From assembly GCA_041652335.1 (NCBI GenBank), contig JBAZHL010000005.1:1-29932 (forward strand): a stretch of DNA of 29,932 nt, in the 5' to 3' direction. The DNA is from 2-01-FULL-49-10 sp041652335. GTDB taxonomy: Bacteria; Patescibacteriota; Kazan-3B-28; UBA10110. How positions within the stretch are numbered: position 1 is the first letter of the stretch; every line of letters starts with the position of its first letter. Position numbers and translations under genes: made by a program. Of the stretch, positions 17,242 through 25,910 are shown one piece after another. Under the pieces are notes generated by a model, which saw only the letters and a program-made list of their open reading frames with translations, ran no database searches and was not told the DNA's origin.

Positions 17242-19385
17242 TAGATAACGTTAATATTCCAAGTAACCGTCGGCCCAAACCAAGTAATATTTTCCGCCAC
17301 TAATCTAAAGACTTCGGTATAATTGCCAGAAGTAAGCGGGGCTTTAAGATTAAATCCTAAAGTCATTGTTCCACCGGTCGGTATTTCAAATCCAGTGCTA
17401 ATGGCTCGATTGGGGCTGGTCCAACTATCCATCGAAAATGGGCTGGCACGATCCAACGGGTTAGTCGTACCCAACCTGACCGTCCCATAGCCGCCGTTGC
17501 GTTGAGCATTCCAAGTGGCCGTGCCTGTGTTTTTAAAGGTAAGGTTAACAAAAGTGATCTGACCCGGGCTAAGAGTTAAATTAGTAACAGAGCCAGCCAA
17601 CTCGGCCTGATAGTGGCTGGGGTTCTGGTCGATCCCACCGGAGTTAACTGTGATCTCCCAGTAGATCCCTAAATCGGGTAGCCATTTTTTGTATTCGACT
17701 ACTGCATTAAAGTATTCCTTGTAGACGCCCGGCTGAGCAGCTTTGATCAAGAATGAAAAGCGCCCGATCTCACCCGGATTAACCTGGGTCTGTTCTAATA
17801 ATGCAGCGCGGTTAGATGACACCCAGGTGCTGTGATAAAAAACACTCGTCCGATCCATTGGTCTAAAGGTGCCAAATCGAAATGGAGTTGGGCTATTACT
17901 CCCCGAACCAAACCAAGACATATTACCAGTATTGCGTAACTCTACCCAGACTGTGGTTTCGCCGTTGACGTTCAAAGTAGGGTATGGGCTTTGTCTAACC
18001 CAGGCCGCCGAATATCGTTGGGCGCCAGTCGGATTAAAGGTGAGATTAAGACTGCCGATATCGCGGAGGGCGGTAGCATCCGAGAAAACCAACTTTCGAC
18101 TGCCAGACCAACGCGATCCGATCAATGCGGTAACCACACCTTGCTGGTTGGTTAAACCCAGGCTAATCTCGCCAGTTGTTGCAGTGCCGCCCAAAAGGAT
18201 CTCTCCTCCCTCGATCCGCATCTTAACTAAATGGTTGGGAACCAGAACTGATCCATCCTTAACCGTTACCGTTACTTGAGAGTAGGTGCTCTGATCGGCT
18301 GGCAGCGTGGTGCGCGAAGCAGTAATGGATCCAGTGATCACGCTGGCTTGTTGAATAGACAGCAGGGCTGATGGCATATCGATAATACCGCTGCCATATT
18401 CGGTGGCGCTGCCTCTGGGGGTGGCAGTGTTTTTTAAGATTGATTCGGATTGAGCCGGAGTAAGATCGACGTTGCGAGCCAACATCAACGAGACCAGCCC
18501 GGTTACATGAGCAGTGGCAAATGATGTGCCGGAGTTATTAGTGTAAGAATCATGGGTAATGTAGTTGGCCGAAGGGATATTAACTCCAGGTGCCATAACA
18601 TCTAAGTTTGATCCGTAGTTGGAAAACGAGGCGCGATAGCCAGAGCCGTCGACTGCCCCGACAGCTATAACATTAGAATAGATCGAAGGATAGAGCAGCT
18701 GACCCTTACTGTTGTTGCCACCGGCTGCCACGATGATAACTCCTTTATTAATAGCGTAGTTAACGGCTTGTTCCAGATCCAAGCTATCGACGTAGGTACC
18801 AAAACTCATGTTGATCACTTTGGCGCCGTTATCGGCGGCGTAACGAATTGCATTGGCGACGTTGTTGTACTCACCACCACCTAAACTGTTTAAGGCTTTT
18901 AACACCATCAACTTGGCGTTCCAATTGATTCCAGCGATGCCCTTGCCGTTGTTGACCTGAGCCGCAATGATACCAGCGATGGAGGTACCGTGACCATTTT
19001 GGTCACTGACATCGTTGTTATTTTGATAGAAGTTATAACCATTAATGTCATCTACATATCCGTTGTTATCATCATCAATATGATTATTGGGAATCTCTTT
19101 TGGGTTAACCCAAAATTTGCCCACTAAATCGTCGTGGTTAAGCGCCACTCCGGTATCGATCACAGCAATAACCGTACCCACTCCCGTGGTAATATCCCAA
19201 GCTTGCTGGATCCGGATCTGCTGAAGGTTGGCTTGCTGCGAGAAAAGAGGGTCGGTAGCCAACTGCTGGATCGTAACCTGATCAATTGGACTATTATCAA
19301 GAGACTGGATCGTTACACCACCATGGAGAGAGGGGAGGAGCGTGACGATCAAGCTAAATATTAGAGGAAAATAGAATTTACTCAT
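17241..19385 (-). CDS. Secreted subtilisin-like serine protease with Ig-like and NBR1-like domains
   Basis: 714 residues. Signal segment (about 3-20), then an S8 catalytic domain with an intact triad: Asp77 in VIDTGV, His132 in GHGTSIAGI, Ser288 in GTSFATAHVTG, with Asn224 at the oxyanion position. An invasin-type Ig-like segment follows (about 345-455). Two repeats resembling the NBR1 Ig-like domain come last (about 462-585 and 595-714; WVELRNTGNMSW, LTFKNTGTATWN). No sortase motif or C-terminal helix is seen, so it may be released or held non-covalently. It shares Ig-like modules with the giant protein. Two TATAAT-like boxes lie upstream (19392-19397, 19409-19414), with no good -35. It is coupled to uppP downstream. 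Confidence 0.93.
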   Translation of the reverse strand: MSKFYFPLIFSLIVTLLPSLHGGVTIQSLDNSPIDQVTIQQLATDPLFSQQANLQQIRIQQAWDITTGVGTVIAVIDTGVALNHDDLVGKFWVNPKEIPNNHIDDDNNGYVDDINGYNFYQNNNDVSDQNGHGTSIAGIIAAQVNNGKGIAGINWNAKLMVLKALNSLGGGEYNNVANAIRYAADNGAKVINMSFGTYVDSLDLEQAVNYAINKGVIIVAAGGNNSKGQLLYPSIYSNVIAVGAVDGSGYRASFSNYGSNLDVMAPGVNIPSANYITHDSYTNNSGTSFATAHVTGLVSLMLARNVDLTPAQSESILKNTATPRGSATEYGSGIIDMPSALLSIQQASVITGSITASRTTLPADQSTYSQVTVTVKDGSVLVPNHLVKMRIEGGEILLGGTATTGEISLGLTNQQGVVTALIGSRWSGSRKLVFSDATALRDIGSLNLTFNPTGAQRYSAAWVRQSPYPTLNVNGETTVWVELRNTGNMSWFGSGSNSPTPFRFGTFRPMDRTSVFYHSTWVSSNRAALLEQTQVNPGEIGRFSFLIKAAQPGVYKEYFNAVVEYKKWLPDLGIYWEITVNSGGIDQNPSHYQAELAGSVTNLTLSPGQITFVNLTFKNTGTATWNAQRNGGYGTVRLGTTNPLDRASPFSMDSWTSPNRAISTGFEIPTGGTMTLGFNLKAPLTSGNYTEVFRLVAENITWFGPTVTWNINVI

Positions 19386-19416
19386 AATCTAATTATACTT
19401 GCCCAATTATTATAAC

Positions 19417-19508
19417 CTACTCATCCATCGACCTCCGCGGTTCGATTCCTCCACCACGGGAAAACTCTCGTTTTCCCGACCCCTTTCCCAAGGTTCGATT
19501 CCTTCAGG
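19417..19508. repeat. tRNA-linked structured repeat, diverged copy (at tRNA-Lys UUU)
   Basis: This stretch aligns with the 105-bp repeats at 28584-28688 and 29216-29320. It has the same order: CGGTTCGATTC, a 9-bp hairpin CGGGAAAAC-TCTC-GTTTTCCCG (19457-19478), then GACCCC and a T-arm-like AAGGTTCGATTCCTTCAGG (19490-19508). That T-arm is an inverted copy (18 of 19 bases) of the T-arm region of the adjacent tRNA-Lys gene. There are about ten substitutions and one indel relative to the other copies over the central ~60 bp. No clear direct copy of the tRNA-Lys end was found on the far side. Confidence 0.75.
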
Positions 19509-19518
19509 CAACCGTATA

Positions 19519-19546
19519 CAAAAATAATCACCGGCATCTGCCGGTG
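19519..19546 (-). terminator. Intrinsic terminator after tRNA-Lys(UUU)
   Basis: Minus-strand hairpin CACCGGCA-GA-TGCCGGTG (19529-19546, 8-bp stem) followed by ATTATTTTTG. It begins 8 bases past the encoded CCA of the tRNA. The plus strand is also T-rich after the hairpin, so it could act both ways. Confidence 0.75.
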
Positions 19547-19554
19547 TTTATTTT

Positions 19555-19628
19555 TGGTGGGCCCAGAAGGAATCGAACCTTCGTCCCCAGCTTAAAAGGC
19601 TGTTGCTCTACCGTTGAGCTATGGGCCC
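19555..19628 (-). tRNA. tRNA-Lys (anticodon UUU)
   Basis: Cloverleaf read on the minus strand: acceptor GGGCCCA/TGGGCCC, D-stem GCTC/GAGC, anticodon loop CTTTTAA, T-arm GAAGG-TTCGATT-CCTTC, discriminator A, and CCA encoded in the DNA. The first anticodon-stem pair is an A-G mismatch and the variable loop has 4 bases, slightly unusual. It lies 27 bases after the lipoprotein gene stop. Confidence 0.95.
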
Positions 19629-19655
19629 AATAAATCAATCCTATCACTATCCACC

Positions 19656-20549
19656 TTAGAGTTGGCCAAGGGACGATTGTAACAGATCACTGAGATTAAA
19701 CTCTTTCACTTCACTGGGAGCTGCCACACTAACTGGGCTATTGAGGCGGGAAAAAGTTATATCCAGCGCCGATTCGGATTGGCCGGCTGTCGATAGGTTA
19801 CCACGCGCCACTAATTTGGCCAAATGATAGTCGCGCTTACTAATCCACAGGTCGTAAGTATAATCGGTGGCTAATTTTAACGCCGCCGAACGATCGAATT
19901 TAACTCGCTCATTGGTTACTGCCTGAACTGCATCTAAAAGACTACCCAAAGCATCACGATCAATGAGGACGGCCAAGTGATAGCAGCGTACGCTTTTAAT
20001 TGTTTCATCGCCTAACACTGTTTGGACAGTAAACAACTGAGCGGTTTTAAGCAGTTCGCGGATCTTTATCCCATCCTCGTTAGTCAACCTGCCACCACCG
20101 CCCAGGATATTGCCAACGGTCGCTTCGGGGTTTTTAACCTTATACCATCTGGCATCGGGGGTTAGGGATAGCGAGGCGCTACTGGGGACGTTCGATTCCT
20201 GCACTCGAAAATAAGTGTATTCCGGAAGGCCGCGTAGTTCGGCGCTAATCTTGGTGTTGCCATCAGGAGCTTGGCCCGATAGATCAAACAGCAGAGAGAA
20301 TTTGAGATTATCCAGGTTAGACAGATCAACTTTAGCCGTGAAATCAGCCACTAACTCTTTAAGCCCATTAAATATCGCCGTGTCCGAAGCACCAGCTAAC
20401 TTTAACTGGCCAGCGGCCTCTAATTGGTTTACCTCGCTCATACTCACCATCATGCGATCGACTATCACTCCCATATCTGGCCGAGAACCACAGCCACCCA
20501 ATAGGAGGGGGATCAGTAAAGCTAAAGTTATGAGATATCGTCGATTCAT
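19656..20549 (-). CDS. Lipoprotein, possible LppX/LprG-LolA-like fold
   Basis: 297 residues with a lipoprotein signal: basic MNRRY, hydrophobic stretch and LLGGC with Cys20 as the predicted lipidated residue. The mature part alternates beta-strand-like and helical segments (LSNLDNLKFSLLFDLSG, YTYDLWISKRDYHLAKLVARG), a pattern reminiscent of LppX/LprG and LolA-type lipid-binding folds; that is a weak structural guess. It is a single gene followed by tRNA-Lys on the same strand and divergent from the PRC-barrel gene. Function unknown. Confidence 0.75.
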   Translation of the reverse strand: MNRRYLITLALLIPLLLGGCGSRPDMGVIVDRMMVSMSEVNQLEAAGQLKLAGASDTAIFNGLKELVADFTAKVDLSNLDNLKFSLLFDLSGQAPDGNTKISAELRGLPEYTYFRVQESNVPSSASLSLTPDARWYKVKNPEATVGNILGGGGRLTNEDGIKIRELLKTAQLFTVQTVLGDETIKSVRCYHLAVLIDRDALGSLLDAVQAVTNERVKFDRSAALKLATDYTYDLWISKRDYHLAKLVARGNLSTAGQSESALDITFSRLNSPVSVAAPSEVKEFNLSDLLQSSLGQL

Positions 20550-20611
20550 GGAGTATGACCTTGCGTCTAATTCTATGATACTCGCCTGGCTTTTTCAATA
20601 CAAAAAATCGC

Positions 20612-20617
20612 TATAAT
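20612..20617 (+). promoter_or_regulatory. Likely -10 element of the PRC-barrel gene
   Basis: A perfect TATAAT lies 18 bases before the ATG at 20635, followed by a GGGGAGGAG Shine-Dalgarno. The -35 region (around 20587-20594) is weak, so the assignment rests mostly on the -10 and spacing. Confidence 0.4.
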
Positions 20618-20634
20618 GAAAGAGGGGAGGAGAT

Positions 20635-21162
20635 ATGCTAAAAGCTATTAGCGAGGTAGTGGGAAGTCGGTTGGTCGACTTAGACAAAAGCCAAGCGATT
20701 GGCGAGGTTGTTAATTGGGTAGTTAATCCCGATGAACGAAAACTTAGCGCCTTGGTAGTCCGATTAAATGGCTTATTCCCCAAAAATATGTTGGTAACTA
20801 CCGCGGACATTATTGAGTACGGCCCACAGATGGTAGTAGTCAAAAACCAACTATCGGTGGTCACCCCAGATGAGGTAGTGGGGATGCCCAAACTGCTTAA
20901 ATCTAAATTCCGGCTAATCGGCGGACGGGTGGAAACTAAGTCCAGAAAATTGATCGGTCAGGTGGAGGACATTATGTTTGAGACCACCGATTCGAGCTTG
21001 CAGAAACTATACGTTAAACCAAACCTACTGGGATTAGTCACCCGACCCGATGTAATAATCGGCATCGACCGAGTTTTACTAATTGAGCCCAGACGGATAA
21101 TCGTAGAAGATGACGTGGCAGAGCCGATCGCGCCGGGGCAGACGGTTCGGGCAGAGGTTTAG
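20635..21162 (+). CDS. PRC-barrel domain protein (two barrels)
   Basis: 175 residues containing two PRC-barrel-like units. The first is about residues 8-80 (GSRLVDLDKSQAIGEVVNWVV, LSALVVRLNG). The second is about 90-165 (GGRVETKSRKLIGQVEDIMF, LQKLYVKPN). PRC barrels occur in RimM and photosynthetic reaction centre H subunits; free-standing ones are usually of unknown function. A strong Shine-Dalgarno (GGGGAGGAG) supports the ATG. It is a single gene on the plus strand; its last 4 bases overlap the convergent CCA enzyme gene. Confidence 0.8.
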   Translation: MLKAISEVVGSRLVDLDKSQAIGEVVNWVVNPDERKLSALVVRLNGLFPKNMLVTTADIIEYGPQMVVVKNQLSVVTPDEVVGMPKLLKSKFRLIGGRVETKSRKLIGQVEDIMFETTDSSLQKLYVKPNLLGLVTRPDVIIGIDRVLLIEPRRIIVEDDVAEPIAPGQTVRAEV

Positions 21163-21854
21163 AACCGACCGATTATTTTTAAGCGCTGCATCTCTTTACG
21201 GGCGGCCGCATATCGCGGAAGATCCTGGATCTTTTGGAACTCCCGCTTTAATAAGGCGGTCGGTAACTTATGGATTAATTTTGCCTGGCGCTTAAGCGCG
21301 GCGGCGGTTAGTCGTTCGTATTTAAACCCCAGATCATATTTGAATCGAATTGCCCGTAGAATTCTGAGAGGATCCTCTTTCAGCCGCAAATCTGGGTCGC
21401 CCACTATCCGGATCAGTTTAGCAGATAGATCCGCTCTCCCACCAACTGGATCGAATATTTTGCCGGTGGTTGGATCCCAGTAAATGGCGTTGATGGTTAG
21501 GTCTCGTCTAAGGGCGTCCTGCTCCAAATCGACGATAAAGACGACCTGCCTGGGCGAGCGTTTGATGTGGTCAAACTGCTCATCGTAGATATCCTCCCGA
21601 AAGGTAGCGATCTCGTAAGTACCGCCCTCCCATGTAAAACTGACTACACCAAAGGTCTCATTAACATGGGCGGGGACGACACCTTGTTTGCGAAGCGTCG
21701 CCACCATCAGGCTGGGCTTAGCATCAGTGGCGATATCAATATCCTTAGGATCATAATCAACCCCCAACAGCTTGTTGCGAGTTTGATTACCAACTAAATA
21801 CGCCCGATAGCCGGCATCCTTTAGCCAACTGATGGGAGTAAAGCGACGATCCAT
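21159..21854 (-). CDS. CCA tRNA nucleotidyltransferase/poly(A) polymerase-family protein, short form
   Basis: 231 residues from the ATG at 21854, chosen because it falls 4 bases past the tatD stop; an upstream start would overlap tatD by ~90 bases. Class II nucleotidyltransferase motifs: YLVGNQTRNKLLG then DIDIAT (metal-binding Asp38 and Asp40), RRDLTINAIYWDP, DPVGGRADL, and LKEDPLRILRAIRFKYDLGF. The protein ends soon after the RNA-binding helices; bacterial CCA enzymes usually exceed 350 residues, so neck/body/tail or HD parts are missing. The usual VGGxxRD motif reads VGNQTRN, replacing the Asp. The six intact tRNA genes in the window already encode CCA, so a repair role is likely. Poly(A) polymerase is the alternative. 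Probably the last gene of the metG operon. Confidence 0.85.
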   Translation of the reverse strand: MDRRFTPISWLKDAGYRAYLVGNQTRNKLLGVDYDPKDIDIATDAKPSLMVATLRKQGVVPAHVNETFGVVSFTWEGGTYEIATFREDIYDEQFDHIKRSPRQVVFIVDLEQDALRRDLTINAIYWDPTTGKIFDPVGGRADLSAKLIRIVGDPDLRLKEDPLRILRAIRFKYDLGFKYERLTAAALKRQAKLIHKLPTALLKREFQKIQDLPRYAAARKEMQRLKIIGRF

Positions 21855-21858
21855 AGAT

Positions 21859-22641
21859 CTATTGTAGTTTAAATAACTGACGGGCGTTATCGGTTGACAT
21901 CTGGCAGACCTCTTCGACCGACAGATTTTTAATCTTGGCGATCTCACGAGCCACCTCTAAAACGTACACTGGCTCGTTTCGCTGGCCACGGTAGGCCTGG
22001 GGAGCCAATAACGGCGCATCCGTTTCGATCAGTATCTTGTCGAGTGGGGTAATTCTGACTGCCTCGACCAACTGGTCATTATTGGGGTAGGTGATGATGC
22101 CGTTAAACCCGAGATAAAAGCCTCGCTTGAGAAACTCTTGAGCATAGCGAACCCCCGACGTGAATGAATGTATTACCCCGGGACACTGGCCGCTGAGCCG
22201 CGGCAAGTGATGTTCATCCAAAACATTCAGAAGCTCACTATAGGCATCCCGACAATGAATGATAACCGGTTTATTTAACTCACGGGCGAGACTTAACTGA
22301 CTAATAAAGGCTTGGCGCTGAATGGTCTGGGCCGATAGGTTACGATAGTAGTCCAGCCCGATCTCACCGATGGCCACTACCTTACGCTCACGACCAAGTA
22401 ACCGCAACTGCTCTACTGCGTCGGTAGATAATGTCTTGGCATCGTGAGGGTGCACTCCGATCGAGGCATAAACCAAGCGATACCGGCTCGCCAAACCAAC
22501 ACTTTGACGTGAGGTGGGTAGATCGACCCCTACATTGATCAAAGCCACCGCCCCAGCCGCAAAAGCTCTTTCAACCGTTTGTTCTAAATCGGCATGAAAC
22601 TTAGGAAAGTCTAAATGACAGTGGCTATCGATAAAATTCAT
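21859..22641 (-). CDS. tatD: TatD family metal-dependent hydrolase/deoxyribonuclease
   Basis: 260 residues, the normal length of this TIM-barrel family. Metal-binding motifs run in order: IDSHCHLD (His7, His9), GVHPHDA, IGEIGLDYYR, PVIIHCRDA, IHSFTSG, and IETDAPLLAP followed by YRGQRNEP. TatD proteins act as 3'-5' exonucleases in DNA repair and turnover. The ATG overlaps the EamA transporter stop by 4 bp, and the CCA enzyme begins 4 bases after the stop. The tatD-metG neighbourhood is common in bacteria. Confidence 0.95.
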   Translation of the reverse strand: MNFIDSHCHLDFPKFHADLEQTVERAFAAGAVALINVGVDLPTSRQSVGLASRYRLVYASIGVHPHDAKTLSTDAVEQLRLLGRERKVVAIGEIGLDYYRNLSAQTIQRQAFISQLSLARELNKPVIIHCRDAYSELLNVLDEHHLPRLSGQCPGVIHSFTSGVRYAQEFLKRGFYLGFNGIITYPNNDQLVEAVRITPLDKILIETDAPLLAPQAYRGQRNEPVYVLEVAREIAKIKNLSVEEVCQMSTDNARQLFKLQ

Positions 22642-23477
22642 CGTGATAAGTTAGCCCATAACACCAACAGCACTACTCCAATACTGGCAATAACATCGCG
22701 AGGAGATATTTTTTCTTTTAGCACCACCGCCGACAGACTATAAACCAATACCGGCGAGATGATCATTACCATAATCGTCGAGCTGATGCCTTGAGTATGA
22801 TAGCTGAGATACACTAAGCTGGTTACTACTACTGCGCTAATGGCCAACCCCAAAAAGTAGGTCGCCTGACGCCAACTAATCATTGGCATCCGACCACGGC
22901 CTAATATCCACAAGAATAGCGCGGTGGCCAAACAACGTACCAGATAAAGACTGATTGGCGAATACATTTCTAACAGTTGGCGGATAATCGCCACCTCAAT
23001 ACCGTATAAAACCGCAAAGCCCACCATTGCCCACATTGCTTTGTCCAACGTGATACTCCCGGCATGCCATCGAGCCCAGATCAATAACATAGCGGCTAAG
23101 CCAACCGATAGGTATATCTGCCATGACCTCTCATCTGGATAAATCAATCCTGCGATGACCACTGTTAAAAGAGGATTAAACAACAATAACGGCTCTAATT
23201 GCGAGACACGTTCATGTTTGAGCCCATAGTAATAGAGCAGGTTATAATTGGCCGCTAAAACCACCATCAATAGAACCAAGATAATGTAGCGAGGTGAGAA
23301 CGCTAATTGATCAATGTGACCAGTCCAGGGCAAGGTGATCAATCCGACTGCTACGATAAAAATAAACAGATAGAATGCAAAAGCCTGATTCGTTAATTTT
23401 TTAAAGATGCCGAGCGATCGTTTAGTAAAGACTAAGGCCACCGAATCAATTGCTGCCGCCAATAGGGGATAGAGCAC
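22638..23477 (-). CDS. EamA/DMT-family transporter
   Basis: 279 residues made almost entirely of about ten membrane helices in two homologous halves, as in drug/metabolite transporters. The second half ends with VLVYSLSAVVLKEKISPRD and a final helix, the usual EamA finish. Substrate cannot be told. The start codon is GTG at 23477, two bases after the metG stop, and the end overlaps tatD by 4 bp, so it is embedded in the metG operon. Confidence 0.88.
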   Translation of the reverse strand: MLYPLLAAAIDSVALVFTKRSLGIFKKLTNQAFAFYLFIFIVAVGLITLPWTGHIDQLAFSPRYIILVLLMVVLAANYNLLYYYGLKHERVSQLEPLLLFNPLLTVVIAGLIYPDERSWQIYLSVGLAAMLLIWARWHAGSITLDKAMWAMVGFAVLYGIEVAIIRQLLEMYSPISLYLVRCLATALFLWILGRGRMPMISWRQATYFLGLAISAVVVTSLVYLSYHTQGISSTIMVMIISPVLVYSLSAVVLKEKISPRDVIASIGVVLLVLWANLSR

Positions 23478-23479
23478 GG

Positions 23480-24994
23480 TTAGTTAAACTTAGGAAATAG
23501 AATTGATGGCTGTGCGACCACTTGGCCAGCTGGTAGCTGCCCCCATTGGATGGCATCTTCCCAATTAAGCGGCCGCCAACTCGGCTTAGATAGACCAAGG
23601 GCCTCGTAGATCACATCGGCTACTCCTGGGAGAAAGGGGGAAAGCAGTGCCGCATCAATCCTAAGGCCTTCCAGCAACTGATAGATCACGCGATCAACCT
23701 CGTCCTGCTTGCCCGCTTTAAACAACTCCCACGGCTTCGTTTCGTCAACTAAGATATTCAGTGAAGTGGTAAAATTATCGATCGCGGTCAGCACCCGGGC
23801 AAAATCGTATCCCTCAAATCGGTCGATCGATGATAACAAACTGGACAGCTGAGGTAGTTCAGCCGCAACCGGCGGCACAGCCCCCCCAGCAAACTTGGCG
23901 GCCATCTGTAAAACCCGCGAGACTAGGTTGCCCAGATTGTTGGCCAACTCGCTGTTATATACTTCCTCAAATCTCCGCCACGAAAAATCTCCATCATCCG
24001 TGGTGGGAATCTCTTTGAGCAGATAATAACGAGCGGCATCGGCCCCATACTTATCTACGATCTCAGTCGGATCGATCACATTCCCCAAACTTTTACTCAT
24101 CTTGTGACCACCCGAGGTGATAAAACCGTGTACAAATAAAACTTTAGGTAGAGGCAATTTGGCCGATAGCAACATAGCCGGGAAGATAGCAGCATGGAAT
24201 CTTAAGATGTCCTTGCCGACCACTTGCAGATCGGCTGGCCACCACTTTTTGAAAAGCACCTCATCCCGGCCAAACCCGATTCCCGTAATATAGTTAGACA
24301 ACGCGTCGCACCAGACGTACATGGTGTGGGCTGGGTCGTCTGGCACCGGTATACCCCAGGGTAGCTTATCGGCCGGACGCGAAAAACTGATATCAGTTAG
24401 ACCAGCCTCCATCACGTTAATGATCTCGGTAGCCCGATTTTCTGGGATGATCTTAAATTCCCCCGACTTGATCGCCTTTATTAACGGCGCAGCATACTTG
24501 GACAGCCTGAAAAAGTAGTTATCCTCCTCGATCGCCTCCGGCTCTTTTAAGTGGATCGGGCAACAGCCGTTAACCAGTTCTTTTTCAGTGATGAATGCTT
24601 CGCAACCAACACAATACAAGCCGTGATAAGTATCTTTATAAATATCACCATTGTCCGATAGCTTACGCCAGAGTTCCTGGGCCCCCGGCCAGTGACGATC
24701 GCGATCGCTCGTTCTAATAAAATCGTCATTGGACAGATTAAGAATTTCCCGCAGCTCCGAGAATAGGCTGGAGTTGCGCTCGGCTACCGCACCCGGGGTC
24801 TGGCCGGCCTCTTTGGCCACCTTGGCTATCTTACTGCCATGCTCATCCGTGCCAGTTAAGAAAAAAACTTCGCGGCCATGAAGTCGCTGCCACCTGGCTA
24901 TCACATCGGCTTGAACCAATTCCAAAGCATGCCCAATGTGGGGGTGGCTGTTAATATAGGGGAGGGAGGTAGTGATATAGAATTTGTTGGACAT
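23480..24994 (-). CDS. metG: Methionyl-tRNA synthetase
   Basis: Charges tRNA-Met, including the initiator. 504 residues from the ATG at 24994 (a GTG one codon earlier is possible). Class I signatures: HIGH at about 19-22 in SHPHIGHALE, the TGTDEHGSKI segment, a zinc-knot-like insertion (YCVGCEAF...GCCPIH), VHGFITSGGHKMSKSLGN with the KMSKS loop, and an anticodon-binding helical domain. It ends without the C-terminal EMAP-like dimerisation domain. First gene of the presumed operon metG-eamA-tatD-CCA enzyme, divergent from recX across a 64-base gap. Confidence 0.97.
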   Translation of the reverse strand: MSNKFYITTSLPYINSHPHIGHALELVQADVIARWQRLHGREVFFLTGTDEHGSKIAKVAKEAGQTPGAVAERNSSLFSELREILNLSNDDFIRTSDRDRHWPGAQELWRKLSDNGDIYKDTYHGLYCVGCEAFITEKELVNGCCPIHLKEPEAIEEDNYFFRLSKYAAPLIKAIKSGEFKIIPENRATEIINVMEAGLTDISFSRPADKLPWGIPVPDDPAHTMYVWCDALSNYITGIGFGRDEVLFKKWWPADLQVVGKDILRFHAAIFPAMLLSAKLPLPKVLFVHGFITSGGHKMSKSLGNVIDPTEIVDKYGADAARYYLLKEIPTTDDGDFSWRRFEEVYNSELANNLGNLVSRVLQMAAKFAGGAVPPVAAELPQLSSLLSSIDRFEGYDFARVLTAIDNFTTSLNILVDETKPWELFKAGKQDEVDRVIYQLLEGLRIDAALLSPFLPGVADVIYEALGLSKPSWRPLNWEDAIQWGQLPAGQVVAQPSILFPKFN

Positions 24995-25058
24995 CACCTA
25001 AAAATTAGCTTCGAGAAGTGAAAAATAAGCAGTTACATTATATAGTCTGATATCTGTT

Positions 25059-25661
25059 ATGCCAAAGCTGACCAAGATAGTTGTCCAAACCGCTAACGCC
25101 AACCGCGTTAGCCTGTTTGCGGATGACCAATTCTTAACCGGGATAGATAGCTTTACCTGGACACAGCTAAACCTCAAAGTAGGCGATGAACTAACGCCTC
25201 AGCTAATCGATCGACTACGAACCGAGGACGTGAACGGTAAATGCTACGACAAAGCGCTTAAGCTGCTCTCATTTCGACCGCAGAGCAGCTACGAACTACG
25301 CCAGAAACTATCCAAGAGATTTGATGATGACAACATTAGAACAACCATCGCTCGGTTGATGAAAGAGGGATTAGTCGACGACAAAAAGTTTGCCATGATC
25401 TGGGCGAGCGAAAGATTGCTCACTCGCCATCGGAGTATTCAACATCTGACGGCCGAACTTCGCCAAAAGGGGATTGAACGAACGTTGATCCAAGCCGCTA
25501 TCGCAAAATTAGACAAACAAGCCGAAGTAGACGCGGCATTTAGTCTCGCCCGGAGGTTCTCTCAAAAACCACCAGGAAAACTGCGAGCTTATCTGGCCCG
25601 CAGAGGTTTTGGATATCCCACAATTAAAGAGGTTGAGAAACAGCTACAGACTCAAAAGTGA
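25059..25661 (+). CDS. recX: Regulatory protein RecX
   Basis: 200 residues. RecX modulates RecA filaments. The helical repeat pattern is clear: ALKLLSFRPQSSYELRQKL (about 66-84), LMKEGLVDDKKFAMIWASER (about 105-124), LRQKGIERTLIQAAI, and a C-terminal YLARRGFGYPTIKEV. recA is not in the window. The start ATG lacks a strong Shine-Dalgarno; a TATAGT at 25041-25046 may be the -10. Its last 18 bases overlap the convergent glutaredoxin-like gene. Confidence 0.92.
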   Translation: MPKLTKIVVQTANANRVSLFADDQFLTGIDSFTWTQLNLKVGDELTPQLIDRLRTEDVNGKCYDKALKLLSFRPQSSYELRQKLSKRFDDDNIRTTIARLMKEGLVDDKKFAMIWASERLLTRHRSIQHLTAELRQKGIERTLIQAAIAKLDKQAEVDAAFSLARRFSQKPPGKLRAYLARRGFGYPTIKEVEKQLQTQK

Positions 25662-25901
25662 GGCGATCCGCGCTTGGTCAAACCCCAAAATGATCTCCTC
25701 GCGACCGTCCGGCATAGTAATAACGCTAACTGGCACTCCCATCTGGCCGGTTTTTTGGATCATCTCCTGACCGCGCATAGGATCAAGCGCCACATCTACA
25801 TTTTCAAAAGCTATCCCCTTGCTACTCAACCATTCCTTTAGCAACCGGCAATAGCTGCAGGTAGGAGTGGAGTAGATAATGTACTTCTTTGGTTGAATCA
25901 T
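25644..25901 (-). CDS. Glutaredoxin-like/NrdH-type thioredoxin-fold protein
   Basis: 85 residues with a thioredoxin fold: KYIIYSTPTCSYCRLLKEWL with the redox pair Cys15 and Cys18, then the cis-Pro motif MGVPVSVI (family usually has TVP) and ILGFDQ. It reduces disulphides and, if NrdH-like, would be recharged by thioredoxin reductase, which is encoded two genes upstream. It starts 9 bases after the gdhA stop. The natural electron donor is inference from this neighbourhood. Confidence 0.9.
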   Translation of the reverse strand: MIQPKKYIIYSTPTCSYCRLLKEWLSSKGIAFENVDVALDPMRGQEMIQKTGQMGVPVSVITMPDGREEIILGFDQARIASLLSL

Positions 25902-25910
25902 ATGCTTAGT

